A stretch of 21,855 bases of DNA from Firm-04 sp045642925 (GCA_045642925.1 JAZUJW010000029.1:1-21855), one strand, 5' to 3'; shown: positions 6,743-15,457, counted from the stretch's first letter. Program-made: numbers and translations. The notes: generated from the letters alone by a model not told the origin.

Positions 6743-7984
6743 ATGAAACGAGTTGCAGTGACGGGAATCGGTGCAGTGACACCAATTGGCTGTGATATTC
6801 CGCGTTATTGGGATGCGCTGAAAAATGGTGTCTGCGGCATTGCAGAAATTCGGCGGTTTGATGCGAAAGATTTGCGTGTAAAAGTGGCGGCGGAATTGAA
6901 AGATTTTGATCCGCTTCTGTATATGGATAAATCAGAAGTTCGCAGAAACGATCCTTTTGTGCATTATGCAATGGCAGCGGCAGCACAGGCGGTTCAGGAT
7001 GCGGGCATTTGCGGCAAAGTCGATGCGGAGCGTTTCGGCGTGTATTTTGGTTCGGGTGTCGGCGGATTCGAAGCATTTATCAATGAGCACAATAATTTTC
7101 AAAAACGCGGTGCATCGCGTGTTTCTCCGTTGTTTATTACGCGCATGATCTCGAATATGGCGGCAGGGAACATTGCGATTCAGTATGGCGCGAAGGGCTC
7201 CTGTCTTTGTGTGACGACTGCCTGTGCGACTGCATCGACTGCCATCGGAGAGGCATATCGTGCTATAAAAGCAGGGTATGCGGATGCCATCATTGCGGGC
7301 GGTACGGATGCGGCGATCTCGCCTTTGGCGGTTGCAGGATTCCAGAACTGCATGGCACTTTCGGAATCGGCTGATCCGGAAAATGCCTGTCTGCCGTTTG
7401 ATGCAAGACGCAGTGGTTTTGTGATGGGCGAGGGCGCAGGTGCATTGATTCTGGAAGAATACGAACACGCTGTACAGCGCGGTGCGAAAATATATGCGGA
7501 AGTGACGGGCTATGGCGCGACTTGTGATGCATTTCATGTGACAGCGCCCGAAGCATCGGCACAGCAGCCGGCACGGGCAATTCGGGAATGTCTGGCGGAG
7601 ATGCCGCAAGACATTCTTGCAGAGGAATTATATGTCAACGCACATGGTACGGGTACGCAGCTGAATGACAAAACTGAAACGGAAGCGTTGCGGCAGGTGT
7701 TCGGTGAGAATGCAGAAAAACTGCATATCAGCTCGACAAAATCCATGACAGGACATTTACTGGGCGCGGCAGGTGCAATCGAAGCAATCGCGGCAATTCT
7801 TGCGCTTCAGCATCAGACCGTACCGCCGACTGTGCATTATGCGGTAGCAGATGCAGCGTGCGATTTGGACTATACACCGAATCGTGCATTGCAAACGCGC
7901 CTGTCTGCTGCAATTTCAACTTCGCTTGGATTTGGCGGACATAATGTATGTCTTGGCTTTGGCAAAGGAGGCGAAACCATATGA
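6743..7984 (+). CDS. fabF: Beta-ketoacyl-ACP synthase II
   Basis: FabF carries out the elongating condensations of acyl-ACP with malonyl-ACP. From ATG 6743 (AGAGGA at 6730-6735, seven bases upstream) the protein has 413 residues. It has the expected Cys-His-His set: Cys161 in TTACATAS, His301 in NAHGTGT and His338 in KSMTGHLLGAAG. The N-terminal RVAVTGIGAVTPIG and C-terminal SLGFGGHN are also diagnostic. Upstream in-frame starts lie within fabG and were rejected. Its stop overlaps the fabZ start in an ATGA junction. In many Firmicutes operons accB sits at this point, and it is absent here. Confidence 0.95.
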   Translation: MKRVAVTGIGAVTPIGCDIPRYWDALKNGVCGIAEIRRFDAKDLRVKVAAELKDFDPLLYMDKSEVRRNDPFVHYAMAAAAQAVQDAGICGKVDAERFGVYFGSGVGGFEAFINEHNNFQKRGASRVSPLFITRMISNMAAGNIAIQYGAKGSCLCVTTACATASTAIGEAYRAIKAGYADAIIAGGTDAAISPLAVAGFQNCMALSESADPENACLPFDARRSGFVMGEGAGALILEEYEHAVQRGAKIYAEVTGYGATCDAFHVTAPEASAQQPARAIRECLAEMPQDILAEELYVNAHGTGTQLNDKTETEALRQVFGENAEKLHISSTKSMTGHLLGAAGAIEAIAAILALQHQTVPPTVHYAVADAACDLDYTPNRALQTRLSAAISTSLGFGGHNVCLGFGKGGETI

Positions 7985-8427
7985 ACCGTGAAGCGTTGAA
8001 AACGATTTTGCCGCACCGTCATGCGATGCTGCTGCTGGACGAAGCGGATTATGTTGACGGCATTGCATACGGAAAGAAAAAAATTCGTGCAGATGAATGG
8101 TTTTTGAATGGACATTTCCCGCAGCATCCTGTTGTGCCGGGTGTGATTTTATGTGAGATCATGGCGCAGTCTATGGCAGCGACCTTGGTGGATGAAGTGC
8201 AGGGCAGTTGTCTGACGCTTTTGACAGGAATGGACAAGGTGCGCTTTCGGCAAGAGGTGCATCCTGAAGAGGTATTTGAAACGAAATGTCAGATGATTCG
8301 GGAGAAAGCACCATTCTATTTTGCAAAAGGCGAAGGCTATGTGAATGGCACGCTGTGCGTGACGGCAGAATTCTCGTTTCTGCTGATGCCGCAGACGGAG
8401 GAAAGTCATGATGACACTGTTTCATAA
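7981..8427 (+). CDS. fabZ: 3-hydroxyacyl-ACP dehydratase
   Basis: FabZ dehydrates 3-hydroxyacyl-ACP with a single hot-dog fold. The 148-residue protein keeps the pattern ILPHRHAMLLLDE (family: LPHRyPfLLvD). The catalytic pair is His45 in NGHFPQHPVVPG and Glu59 in ILCEIMAQSMA. A strong AAGGAGG (7965-7971) precedes the ATG by nine bases. The start overlaps the fabF stop by four bases and the end overlaps accD by 20. With the FabK-type reductase, and with no FabA or FabM visible, how unsaturated fatty acids are made cannot be told from this window. Confidence 0.93.
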   Translation: MNREALKTILPHRHAMLLLDEADYVDGIAYGKKKIRADEWFLNGHFPQHPVVPGVILCEIMAQSMAATLVDEVQGSCLTLLTGMDKVRFRQEVHPEEVFETKCQMIREKAPFYFAKGEGYVNGTLCVTAEFSFLLMPQTEESHDDTVS

Positions 8428-9235
8428 AACAGAAACGCCTGCCATGCGTGTCTGCAAGCAGTGCGGGACGGAACATTCCGTGCAGGACTTGATGGAGAAT
8501 GCGATGATCTGTCCGAAATGCGGCGCGTATCTGCGAATGCGGGCATCACAGCGCATTGCCATCACAGTGGATAAAGGAAGTTTTTCGGAAATGGACAAAT
8601 CCCTGACGGGCAGCAATCCGATTTCGTTTCCTGATTATGCAGAAAAGCTGGAGCAAGCACGGAAAACCAGTGCGCTGAAAGAAGCAGTTGTCTGCGGCAC
8701 GGCAAAAATCGAAGGGCAGTCTGTTGCGATGTTTGTGATGGACAGTGCGTTCATGATGGGCAGCATGGGAACGGCAGTCGGTGAAAAAATCACGCGCCTG
8801 TTTGAAAAAGCAACCGCAGAAAACCTGCCGGTCATCGGCTTTGCGGCATCGGGCGGTGCACGGATGCAGGAAGGGATCTTCTCACTGATGCAGATGGCGA
8901 AAATCAGCGGTGCTGTCAAGCGGCACAGCGATGCTGGAAATCTGTATCTTTCGGTGCTGACCGATCCGACTACGGGCGGCGTGACAGCGAGTTTTGCGAT
9001 GCAGGGAGATATTATCATAGCAGAACCGAATGCGCTGATTGGTTTTGCGGGGCAGCGCGTGATTGAACAGACCATGGGAGAGAAACTTCCGCAGGGATTT
9101 CAGCGTTCGGAATTCCTGCTGGAACATGGTTTTCTGGATATGATAGAGGAGCGCAGACGCTTGCGGCATACCTTGGCGAATCTGCTGGTACTGCATCGAA
9201 AGCAGAAGGAAGGGGGACAGAAAAATGTCGGCTAG
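8408..9235 (+). CDS. accD: Acetyl-CoA carboxylase carboxyltransferase, beta subunit
   Basis: AccD is the zinc-ribbon beta subunit that, with AccA, transfers the carboxyl group from biotin to acetyl-CoA to make malonyl-CoA. The 275-residue protein has the four-cysteine zinc ribbon C16-x2-C19-x15-C35-x2-C38. It also has the crotonase-fold signatures AASGGARMQEG and LTDPTTGGVTASFA, followed by ALIGFAGQRVIEQT. The GGAGG at 8397-8401 is six bases from ATG 8408 and nine from the adjacent ATG 8411, so either may be used. The start lies inside the fabZ end, where accC would be expected in the usual gene order. The end overlaps accA by 11 bases. Confidence 0.95.
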   Translation: MMTLFHKTETPAMRVCKQCGTEHSVQDLMENAMICPKCGAYLRMRASQRIAITVDKGSFSEMDKSLTGSNPISFPDYAEKLEQARKTSALKEAVVCGTAKIEGQSVAMFVMDSAFMMGSMGTAVGEKITRLFEKATAENLPVIGFAASGGARMQEGIFSLMQMAKISGAVKRHSDAGNLYLSVLTDPTTGGVTASFAMQGDIIIAEPNALIGFAGQRVIEQTMGEKLPQGFQRSEFLLEHGFLDMIEERRRLRHTLANLLVLHRKQKEGGQKNVG

Positions 9236-10022
9236 CCCGAAAATCACATCGTATCAGCGTGTGCAGACCGCCCGAAGCGGAAAACGGAAACTTGGAAGCT
9301 ACTACATTTCGCAAATGTTGGACGGCTTCATGGAACTGCATGGCGACAGACGTTTTGGCGATGATGCGGCAATCATTGGCGGTGTGGGAATGCTCAATGA
9401 AATGCCCGTGACAGTCATTGCGATGGAGCGCGGTGATACGATCGAGGAGCGTATGAAGCGGAAATTCGGCTGTCCTGCGCCTGAAGGGTATCGAAAAGCA
9501 TTGCGGCTTATGAAAGAGGCAGAAAAATTCAAGCGCCCGATTATTTGTATGATCGGCAGTTCAGGTGCATATTGCGGGATGGATGCGGAAATGCGCGGAC
9601 AGGGCGAAGCAATCGCGGAGAATTTGCTGGAAATGATGGGACTGCGCGTGCCGATCGTGTCAGTGATTTTAGGGGAAGGCGGAAGCGGCGGCGCATTGGC
9701 ACTTGGCATCTGCGACTGTACAATTATGCTGGAAAATTCCGTATATTCTGTCATATCACCGGAAGGCTGTGCGAGCATCCTCTGGAAGAATGCAGAAAAA
9801 GCGGCAGATGCGGCAGATGCCTTGAAACTGACGGCAGAAGACCTTTATCGGTTTGAAGTGGTCGAGCACGTCATTGGCGAAACGGAACGTACCGAACGTG
9901 AAGTCTGTGATGCGCTGAAGCAGTGTATTTCTATGGAACTGCGCAGAATGCAGAAGCTTTCACCGCAGGCGCTTCTGGACGCAAGATATCAGAAATTTCG
10001 GAAAATTGGGAAAAGCAGATAA
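9225..10022 (+). CDS. accA: Acetyl-CoA carboxylase carboxyltransferase, alpha subunit
   Basis: AccA partners AccD in the carboxyltransferase. The 265 residues fit the short clostridial form, which lacks the longer N-terminal helix of the E. coli protein. Visible features are ELHGDRRFGDDAAIIGG, the biotin/acyl-CoA loop SSGAYCGMDAEMRGQGEAIA (TPGAYPG in E. coli), GEGGSGGALALG, and VISPEGCASILWK. AGGGGG at 9211-9216 is eight bases from the ATG. This is the last gene of the operon and is followed by a strong terminator. Biotin carboxyl carrier and biotin carboxylase genes are not in the window and must be elsewhere. Confidence 0.95.
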   Translation: MSASPKITSYQRVQTARSGKRKLGSYYISQMLDGFMELHGDRRFGDDAAIIGGVGMLNEMPVTVIAMERGDTIEERMKRKFGCPAPEGYRKALRLMKEAEKFKRPIICMIGSSGAYCGMDAEMRGQGEAIAENLLEMMGLRVPIVSVILGEGGSGGALALGICDCTIMLENSVYSVISPEGCASILWKNAEKAADAADALKLTAEDLYRFEVVEHVIGETERTEREVCDALKQCISMELRRMQKLSPQALLDARYQKFRKIGKSR

Positions 10023-10025
10023 AGA

Positions 10026-10059
10026 ATCGCTCCCGAACTGCAAACGGTTCGGGAGCGAT
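10026..10059. terminator. Bidirectional hairpin terminator between accA and the isomerase gene
   Basis: A perfect 13-bp GC-rich stem (10026-10038 with 10047-10059; ATCGCTCCCGAAC and its complement) has an 8-nt loop. It starts four bases after the accA stop and lies 17 bases beyond the minus-strand isomerase stop. The T tracts are modest on both sides (CGTATTTG; TTCTTTAT on the minus strand). It probably serves both convergent transcripts. Confidence 0.8.
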
Positions 10060-10076
10060 CGTATTTGTGTATGGGA

Positions 10077-11564
10077 TTATGCGAACGGATTTTCTCCGAC
10101 ATAGCGCTCATATTTGCTGTGGTTGTAGTCGAGTTCGTCAGGGGAAACGCCCAGCAGTTTGAAGGTTTCAAAGAGAGCGTGACCATAGTGACCGAACGCA
10201 ACAGCGCCATGATGCGGGTAATTCTTCTGAATGAGAACGTGGCGGTAGAATCTGCCCATTTCGGGAATGGCGAAGATGCCGATGCCGCCGAACGAACAGG
10301 TTTCCACAGGAAGGACTTCACCCTCTGCGACATATGCACGCAGTTTGGCATCGGAAGTGCTCTGCAAACGGAAGAAGGTGATGTCGCCAGCCGCGATATC
10401 GCCTTCGAGTGTACCGTTGGTGCATTCCTGCGGGTGGGTTCTTGCCATGATCTTCTGATACTTCATTTCCGCGTTGGCAAGCTTGCAGATCGGCGTATTG
10501 CCGCAGTGGAAGCCCATGAAGGTGTCGTGGAGCGAGTAGTTGAACTTGCCCATGATCTTGGTATCGAACAGGTCGGACGGGACAGTGTTGTTGGTGTCGA
10601 GGAGTGTCACGGCATCCTGACTGATGGCAGTGCCGATGAATTCGCTCAGTGCGCCGTAGATATCGACTTCGCAGGAAACGGGAATGCCGCGTGCGGTCAG
10701 GCGGGAGTTGACATAGCAGGGGACGAAGCCGAACATATCCTGAAATGCGGGCCAGCATTTTCCGGCGATGGCGACATACTGTCTGCTGCCTTTGTGTGAT
10801 TCCACCCAGTCGAGGAGCGTCAGTTCATATTGAGCGAGTTTTGGCAGTACTTCGGGTTTGCGGTTGGCATTGCCGAGTTCTTTTTCCATGTCGGCAATGA
10901 CTTCCGGAATGCGGGCATCGTCAGCGTGTTTCTGGTAGCTTTCGAACAAATCGAGTTCGCTGTTCTCCTCAATTTCTGCGCCGATGTTGTAAAGCTGCTG
11001 GATAGGGGCGTTGCAGGCAAGGAAGTCCTGCGGACGCGGGCCGAAGGTGATGAGCTTGAGATTGCGGACAGCAATGACAGCGCGTGCGATGGGGGCAAAT
11101 TGTGCGATCATGTCAGCGCATTCTTCAGCAGTGCCGACAGGCATCGAAGGAATGAAAGCTTTCAGACCGCGGAGGTGCAGGTTATAGCTTGCGTTCAGCA
11201 TTCCGCAGTACGCATCGCCTCTGCCATCCTGCAAATCGGAAGCAGATTCTTCTGCCGCCGCAAAGACCATAGCAGGGCCGTCAAATTCTTTGACGAGGAG
11301 TGTTTCGGGCGTTTCAGGGCCGAAATTGCCAAGATACACAGCGAGTGCATTACAGCCTGCTGCTTTGATGTCAGCGAGTGCCTTGCGCATATCGGTTTCG
11401 TTTTCGATGCAGATGGGGCATTCGTATACATTATCGCCGTATTTCTGCGCATAGGCTTTTGCCAGCGCGTTTCTGCGGTTGACGGACAGTTTCATGGGGA
11501 AACAGTCACGGCTGACGGCAACAAGACCAATCAGTTCTTTGGGGATATTTTCGGATATTGCCAT
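10077..11564 (-). CDS. L-fucose/L-arabinose isomerase family protein
   Basis: This 495-residue cytoplasmic protein looks like a metal-dependent ketol isomerase of the FucI/AraA superfamily. Candidate metal ligands are Glu299 (PVSCEVDIYGALSE), Asp323 (VTLLDTNN) and a C-terminal His in NYPHHGAVAFGHYGHAL (451, 452, 459 or 462). The lengths are near AraA (about 500) and shorter than FucI (about 590), but motifs closely matching either are not clear, so the substrate is left open. The RBS AGAGG (11573-11577 on the minus strand) is eight bases upstream. The gene starts 23 bases after the C11 peptidase stop with no promoter between, so it is probably cotranscribed with it. Confidence 0.75.
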   Translation of the reverse strand: MAISENIPKELIGLVAVSRDCFPMKLSVNRRNALAKAYAQKYGDNVYECPICIENETDMRKALADIKAAGCNALAVYLGNFGPETPETLLVKEFDGPAMVFAAAEESASDLQDGRGDAYCGMLNASYNLHLRGLKAFIPSMPVGTAEECADMIAQFAPIARAVIAVRNLKLITFGPRPQDFLACNAPIQQLYNIGAEIEENSELDLFESYQKHADDARIPEVIADMEKELGNANRKPEVLPKLAQYELTLLDWVESHKGSRQYVAIAGKCWPAFQDMFGFVPCYVNSRLTARGIPVSCEVDIYGALSEFIGTAISQDAVTLLDTNNTVPSDLFDTKIMGKFNYSLHDTFMGFHCGNTPICKLANAEMKYQKIMARTHPQECTNGTLEGDIAAGDITFFRLQSTSDAKLRAYVAEGEVLPVETCSFGGIGIFAIPEMGRFYRHVLIQKNYPHHGAVAFGHYGHALFETFKLLGVSPDELDYNHSKYERYVGENPFA

Positions 11565-11587
11565 AGTGGTAACCTCTTTTCAGTTGT

Positions 11588-13918
11588 TTATTTTTCGATT
11601 GCGGTTGTCCAGTGTGCCTGATTGTAGATATCAGTCAAGCAGTAGGTGATTTTTGTCATGCCATTATCGAGTGTCACGTCGCTGACGATCATTTCGTCTG
11701 AAACGATCATTTCGTCACCAAGGTAATAGCTGTCCTGATATTCGCCGTCATAGCTATAGAAATCGCAAATGAATGCAAGGGTATCTCCGACATTCAGGTC
11801 GATCATGCTCTTTGCGACAGTATCGGTCTCGCCGCCCACGTAATCGCTGACAGCGCCCGTGATGCGTCCGGCATTGTTCTCAAAGACCAGCAGGAGATCG
11901 ACACGTTCGCCGTTGAGTTCTGCGGGAACGTAGCCGAAGTAGGAGGTGACACCGTCTGCTTCCACGGTATCGGTATGGTAGTAGGCAACAGGCTGCTGAT
12001 TAATTGCGATCCACGTATTTTCGTCGTCTGCGATCAGTGTGTTGCCGTCAATGTCAAATACATTGTCCAGACCAAGGTCCACATAGCCTTCACCATCATC
12101 GAAGAACACATTCTTGTCGATCTGGTGGATCAGATTCCATTGGCTGTCGGGCAGTTCCATGCCGAATCTGCCGTCTGCCTGCTGTGTCCAGACAAGGTTG
12201 GAATCGTCAAAATAATTCATGGCGATGTAGTCAGCAGTTTCCTCCGCAGAGAGGGGATTGTCCTGCATAAAAGCGGTGTTGGAACTGTCCAGTCCTGCAA
12301 TGCTTCTGCCGCTTGTGCCGCTGAGGAAGCCGCTGAGAAGAGAACCGACAAGGTCAGCGGTCATGCTGCCGCCGTTTCCGCCGCCGCTGATGAGTGAACC
12401 CAGCAGAGAACTGACAGGAGAGGAAGCAGACGAAGTATTGGCGGTAATTTGTCCGCTGGCTTCGAGGCTTGCAAACTGACGGATGCACTGACTGTATGCG
12501 GAGTCCATGCCGATCTTGTTGTAAGCGGAAACCGCACTGTCCACTTTGGAAGCGCTTTGGTATGGGAAGAAAATCGACACGCCGTAAGCATTGGTCATAT
12601 TAGATGATGTCTTGTTGTACTTGACGGCTTTCCGAAGTGCATCTGCCAGCGCATTGCCCTCATCGGACTTCATGTTCTTTGCAAGATGCACGAGGTCAAC
12701 CTGGTCGATTTTGGAGCTTTGTGCAAATTCGCGTGTCTGATATCTTGCGTCGGACACTTCCTGATAATTTTTCGCGGTAAGCTGCTGACTGATATCATTT
12801 GCGAATGCCGTGAGCACGGGGGGGACGGTCTGGGAGAATTCGGCGAGGTCGATGATGGAAAGTGTTGTTTTCTGTCCCGAACATTTTTTGTTGCAGGTCG
12901 AAACGAAGTCATCAATGATATTCTTTCCGATTTCCGTCGTCGGCATGGACGTATTCTTGCCGAGTTTTGTCAGCCAGTCGGTATAGTACCAGCCGATACC
13001 GGGTTCGGTTTCTTCCGAAGCGATGAGGTAATCGGCATAATCATCGAGCATGAGGGCATTTTCCGCAGTTGCCATCAGGCAGGCATCGAAGCCGATGAAA
13101 TCGAACTTTACGCCGCCCTTGCTGAGTGCTTCGGAGATGCCGCCCAGACCCATCGAGCCTGAATTCTTCTGGAGTTCGTCGTAGCCATAGCCGCTGACAG
13201 AGCCGCCGCCGTGGTCCCAGAGAATGAGTTCGTTGCGGTTTGCGGGGAAGTTTTTGCTGCAATATTGAATAAAATCTGCCAGTGAAGAAGGGGAGGTCAT
13301 AGAAACCGAACCGAAATCATCTTCCAGCCGAATCAGCTTTCCGCCTTTGATTTGATAGATCTGGTGGACTTTATTGGAAATATCGGTGATTTTCCATGAC
13401 GAGCATCCGCCTGTGCAGATGATGAGATTGACATTGTCGCCGAATTTTGCGGCTGCCATTTCCTGCAAGTCGGAAGAAGCCATGCCGCTGCGGGATTCGA
13501 GGTCTGTGCCGCAAAGATAGACCATCACTGTGACCTGATCTTTGTTGCTGCCGAGAATATTCGTATACTTTGCGCGGGAACCGCTGGCAACAGAAGTGTC
13601 AGGAGAAGCAGAGGAGGATGCGTTGCTGTGTGTGTCGATTGATGAATTTGAAGTGGTATCACTGTTCCATTGTGCAGGGTCGTCCGGGACGTCTGAATCG
13701 AAAGAGCCGCAGCCTTTCAGCAGCAGATAGCCGATGACCAGCAGCGCCAAAGAGCCGCCGCCGCCTGCTGCCGCACGTTTTCCGACACCACCTGATGATC
13801 TGCCATTGTAACCGTTTGAAGAACCGACAGGGCCGGAACCAAGACCGCTTCCGCGGCGATGGACGCTGCCGGAACCCGTGACATTTTTTTGTCTGCCGGA
13901 TGGTTTTCTGGGTTCCAT
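11588..13918 (-). CDS. Membrane-anchored clostripain-family (C11) cysteine peptidase
   Basis: The 776-residue protein begins with a basic Gly/Ser-rich segment (1-54), then one short hydrophobic span (about 56-68) ending in LLLKGCG, then a Ser/Thr/Asp-rich stalk (about 75-120). The C11 domain (about 128-480) has the catalytic dyad His236 in LILWDHGGG and Cys280 in GFDACLMA. After a Gly/Ser linker (about 495-540) come beta-rich regions of unknown fold. Clostripain-like enzymes usually cut after Arg or Lys and often self-process. The Cys after the hydrophobic span resembles a lipobox but has Lys at -2, so a membrane anchor is more likely than a lipoprotein. The RBS GGAGG (13929-13933) is 10 bases upstream. 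The isomerase gene follows downstream. Confidence 0.88.
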   Translation of the reverse strand: MEPRKPSGRQKNVTGSGSVHRRGSGLGSGPVGSSNGYNGRSSGGVGKRAAAGGGGSLALLVIGYLLLKGCGSFDSDVPDDPAQWNSDTTSNSSIDTHSNASSSASPDTSVASGSRAKYTNILGSNKDQVTVMVYLCGTDLESRSGMASSDLQEMAAAKFGDNVNLIICTGGCSSWKITDISNKVHQIYQIKGGKLIRLEDDFGSVSMTSPSSLADFIQYCSKNFPANRNELILWDHGGGSVSGYGYDELQKNSGSMGLGGISEALSKGGVKFDFIGFDACLMATAENALMLDDYADYLIASEETEPGIGWYYTDWLTKLGKNTSMPTTEIGKNIIDDFVSTCNKKCSGQKTTLSIIDLAEFSQTVPPVLTAFANDISQQLTAKNYQEVSDARYQTREFAQSSKIDQVDLVHLAKNMKSDEGNALADALRKAVKYNKTSSNMTNAYGVSIFFPYQSASKVDSAVSAYNKIGMDSAYSQCIRQFASLEASGQITANTSSASSPVSSLLGSLISGGGNGGSMTADLVGSLLSGFLSGTSGRSIAGLDSSNTAFMQDNPLSAEETADYIAMNYFDDSNLVWTQQADGRFGMELPDSQWNLIHQIDKNVFFDDGEGYVDLGLDNVFDIDGNTLIADDENTWIAINQQPVAYYHTDTVEADGVTSYFGYVPAELNGERVDLLLVFENNAGRITGAVSDYVGGETDTVAKSMIDLNVGDTLAFICDFYSYDGEYQDSYYLGDEMIVSDEMIVSDVTLDNGMTKITYCLTDIYNQAHWTTAIEK
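11685..11717. repeat. 18-bp in-frame tandem duplication within the C11 peptidase gene
   Basis: ACGATCATTTCGTC occurs twice at an 18-bp period (11685 and 11703). In the protein this doubles Met-Ile-Val-Ser-Asp-Glu near the C-terminus (about residues 735-746). The frame is preserved. Confidence 0.8.
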
Positions 13919-13954
13919 TTGTTGAATGCCTCCATTAATTTAATAATCATATTC

Positions 13955-13983
13955 ATTGTAACTGATTTCCGAATGTTTGTCAA
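13955..13983 (-). promoter_or_regulatory. Promoter of the C11 peptidase gene
   Basis: On the minus strand, consensus TTGACA (13978-13983) and TACAAT (13955-13960) are spaced by 17 bases. Transcription should start near 13948, giving a short leader with GGAGG at 13929-13933. Confidence 0.75.
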
Positions 13984-14053
13984 GTATATTTTTTACGATA
14001 TGATGATGATTTTTTTGCGTCAGCGCAATAAATGACCGATGAAACGGCGGGAG

Positions 14054-15394
14054 TCAGCGGGTAAGGTCTTTCACCCAACGGTATTTTTTATAGTGGTGGA
14101 GCGTCCACGGGATCTTGCCGACTTCGTCCAGACAGGTGCAGGCGTAGACGATCATCGGTTCCCAGTGCAGGACAAAAGTGCCGAGTGCCGCCAGCGGAAC
14201 GGCTACGCCCCACATACAAACGGCAAGGCTGTAAAGGTCATAGAGTGTGTCGCCGCCTGCCGAAAAAATGCCGTTGATGAGAATGGTATTGACAGCTCTG
14301 CCGATCATGTACAGGGCGGTCACGAGCATCAGACTGCGGAAAATCTGAATCGCCTGCGGAGTCAGTTTGAGAAACAGCTCCATCAGCGGTGTCGTCAGCA
14401 GCATGAGAACGGTCGATACACCGCCGATGAGAAAGGCGATTTTGACGAGCTTATCACCGTATTCGTGTGCGGTATCGAGATTGGCGGCGCCAAGTTCATT
14501 GCCGATGAGAATGCCGCCGCCGATCGCCATGCCGTCTGTCATGCAGCAAATGAAATCGCGGATGACGGCTGTGACCGTACTTGCCGCAGCTGCATCATTT
14601 CCCATATGTCCCATGAATGCGGAATAGGAGGTGAACCCGACACCCCAGACCATGCCTGCACCCAGCAGCGGCAGCATGGATTTCCGATAATCCTGAAACA
14701 GCAGGGGCGTGCGGCGAAAAAAGGTGCGGAAGTCTGGACGGATGAAATCGGGCTGATAAGACAGAATGATGCAGGCTGTCAATTCCACGGCTCTGGTGAT
14801 CGCGGTGGCAAGTGCCGCGCCTTCCACATTCATGGACGGATTGCCGAACAGCCCGTAAATCAGTATGGCGTTCAGTGCGATATTGAGGAGTACGGCAGAA
14901 GAACTGACTGCCGCCGTGAATTGCTGGTGTCCGCTGACTTTCATGATGGTAAGATAACTTTGTGAGATGCCTGTCAGAAGATAGGAAAAGGCGGAAATTT
15001 TCAGGTATCTGACACCGAGGTCTATCAAATCCTGCTGGTCGGTAAATATGCGCATCAGGTATTGCGGTATCAGTTCGCAGGAGAGAAAAAAGACAATGGA
15101 CACAGCCGCACCGAGTTTGAGGCAGATGTGGAAGATGCGGACGAGGGTATCGCGGTCGCCCTTGCCGAAATATTGTGCGCCGAGGATGGAAGCTGTTGAA
15201 ATGACACCGCTGAGGATCATATTCTGGATAAATTGGATCTGTGCCGCAAGGTTGACTGCTGTCATGGCATTTTGTTCGATTCTGCCGAGCATCAGTGCAT
15301 CGGATGCCGCAACGAGTGCCAGCATCAGGCTCTGAATGGTTGCGGGCAGCGTATATTGCAGCAATTGTTTGCGGAAGGTCGTATTCTGGTTCAT
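14054..15394 (-). CDS. MATE family efflux transporter
   Basis: This is a polytopic membrane protein of 446 residues, normal for MATE antiporters, which export drugs or metabolites using a cation gradient. The whole length is hydrophobic with segments consistent with about 12 helices. The N-terminal stretch LPATIQSLMLALVAASDALMLG, followed by MTAVNLAAQIQF and GAQYFGKGDRD, is typical of the MATE/DinF group. I choose the ATG at 15394, with AAGGAG at 15401-15406 on the minus strand six bases upstream. The frame is open further upstream to 15457, but that would add polar residues that include the promoter. Substrate unknown. It is divergent from the large protease gene. Confidence 0.9.
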   Translation of the reverse strand: MNQNTTFRKQLLQYTLPATIQSLMLALVAASDALMLGRIEQNAMTAVNLAAQIQFIQNMILSGVISTASILGAQYFGKGDRDTLVRIFHICLKLGAAVSIVFFLSCELIPQYLMRIFTDQQDLIDLGVRYLKISAFSYLLTGISQSYLTIMKVSGHQQFTAAVSSSAVLLNIALNAILIYGLFGNPSMNVEGAALATAITRAVELTACIILSYQPDFIRPDFRTFFRRTPLLFQDYRKSMLPLLGAGMVWGVGFTSYSAFMGHMGNDAAAASTVTAVIRDFICCMTDGMAIGGGILIGNELGAANLDTAHEYGDKLVKIAFLIGGVSTVLMLLTTPLMELFLKLTPQAIQIFRSLMLVTALYMIGRAVNTILINGIFSAGGDTLYDLYSLAVCMWGVAVPLAALGTFVLHWEPMIVYACTCLDEVGKIPWTLHHYKKYRWVKDLTR

Positions 15395-15427
15395 AGATGT
15401 CTCCTTTTGCTGAATGAAATTACTATT

Positions 15428-15457
15428 ATTGTACTGTATGTCGAAGGGAAAAGTCAA
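15428..15457 (-). promoter_or_regulatory. Promoter of the MATE transporter gene
   Basis: On the minus strand TTGACT (15452-15457) and TACAAT (15428-15433) are 18 bases apart. A second TTGACT lies just upstream. The -10 lies about 33 bases before the chosen start codon. Confidence 0.65.

Noticed and set aside
9560..9600. SSGAYCG in AccA instead of TPGAYPG
   Set aside because: To my knowledge clostridial AccA proteins commonly vary at these positions, so this is not evidence of lost function.
14007..14028. TTGCG/CGCAA hairpin between the MATE and C11 genes as a minus-strand terminator
   Set aside because: Only five pairs, and the T run is on the wrong side for the minus strand. Too weak to call.
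14039..14965. Plus-strand open frame of 308 codons opposite the MATE gene
   Set aside because: The hydrophobic MATE protein on the minus strand has RBS, promoter and family motifs. The antisense product is polar and unlike any family I recognise.
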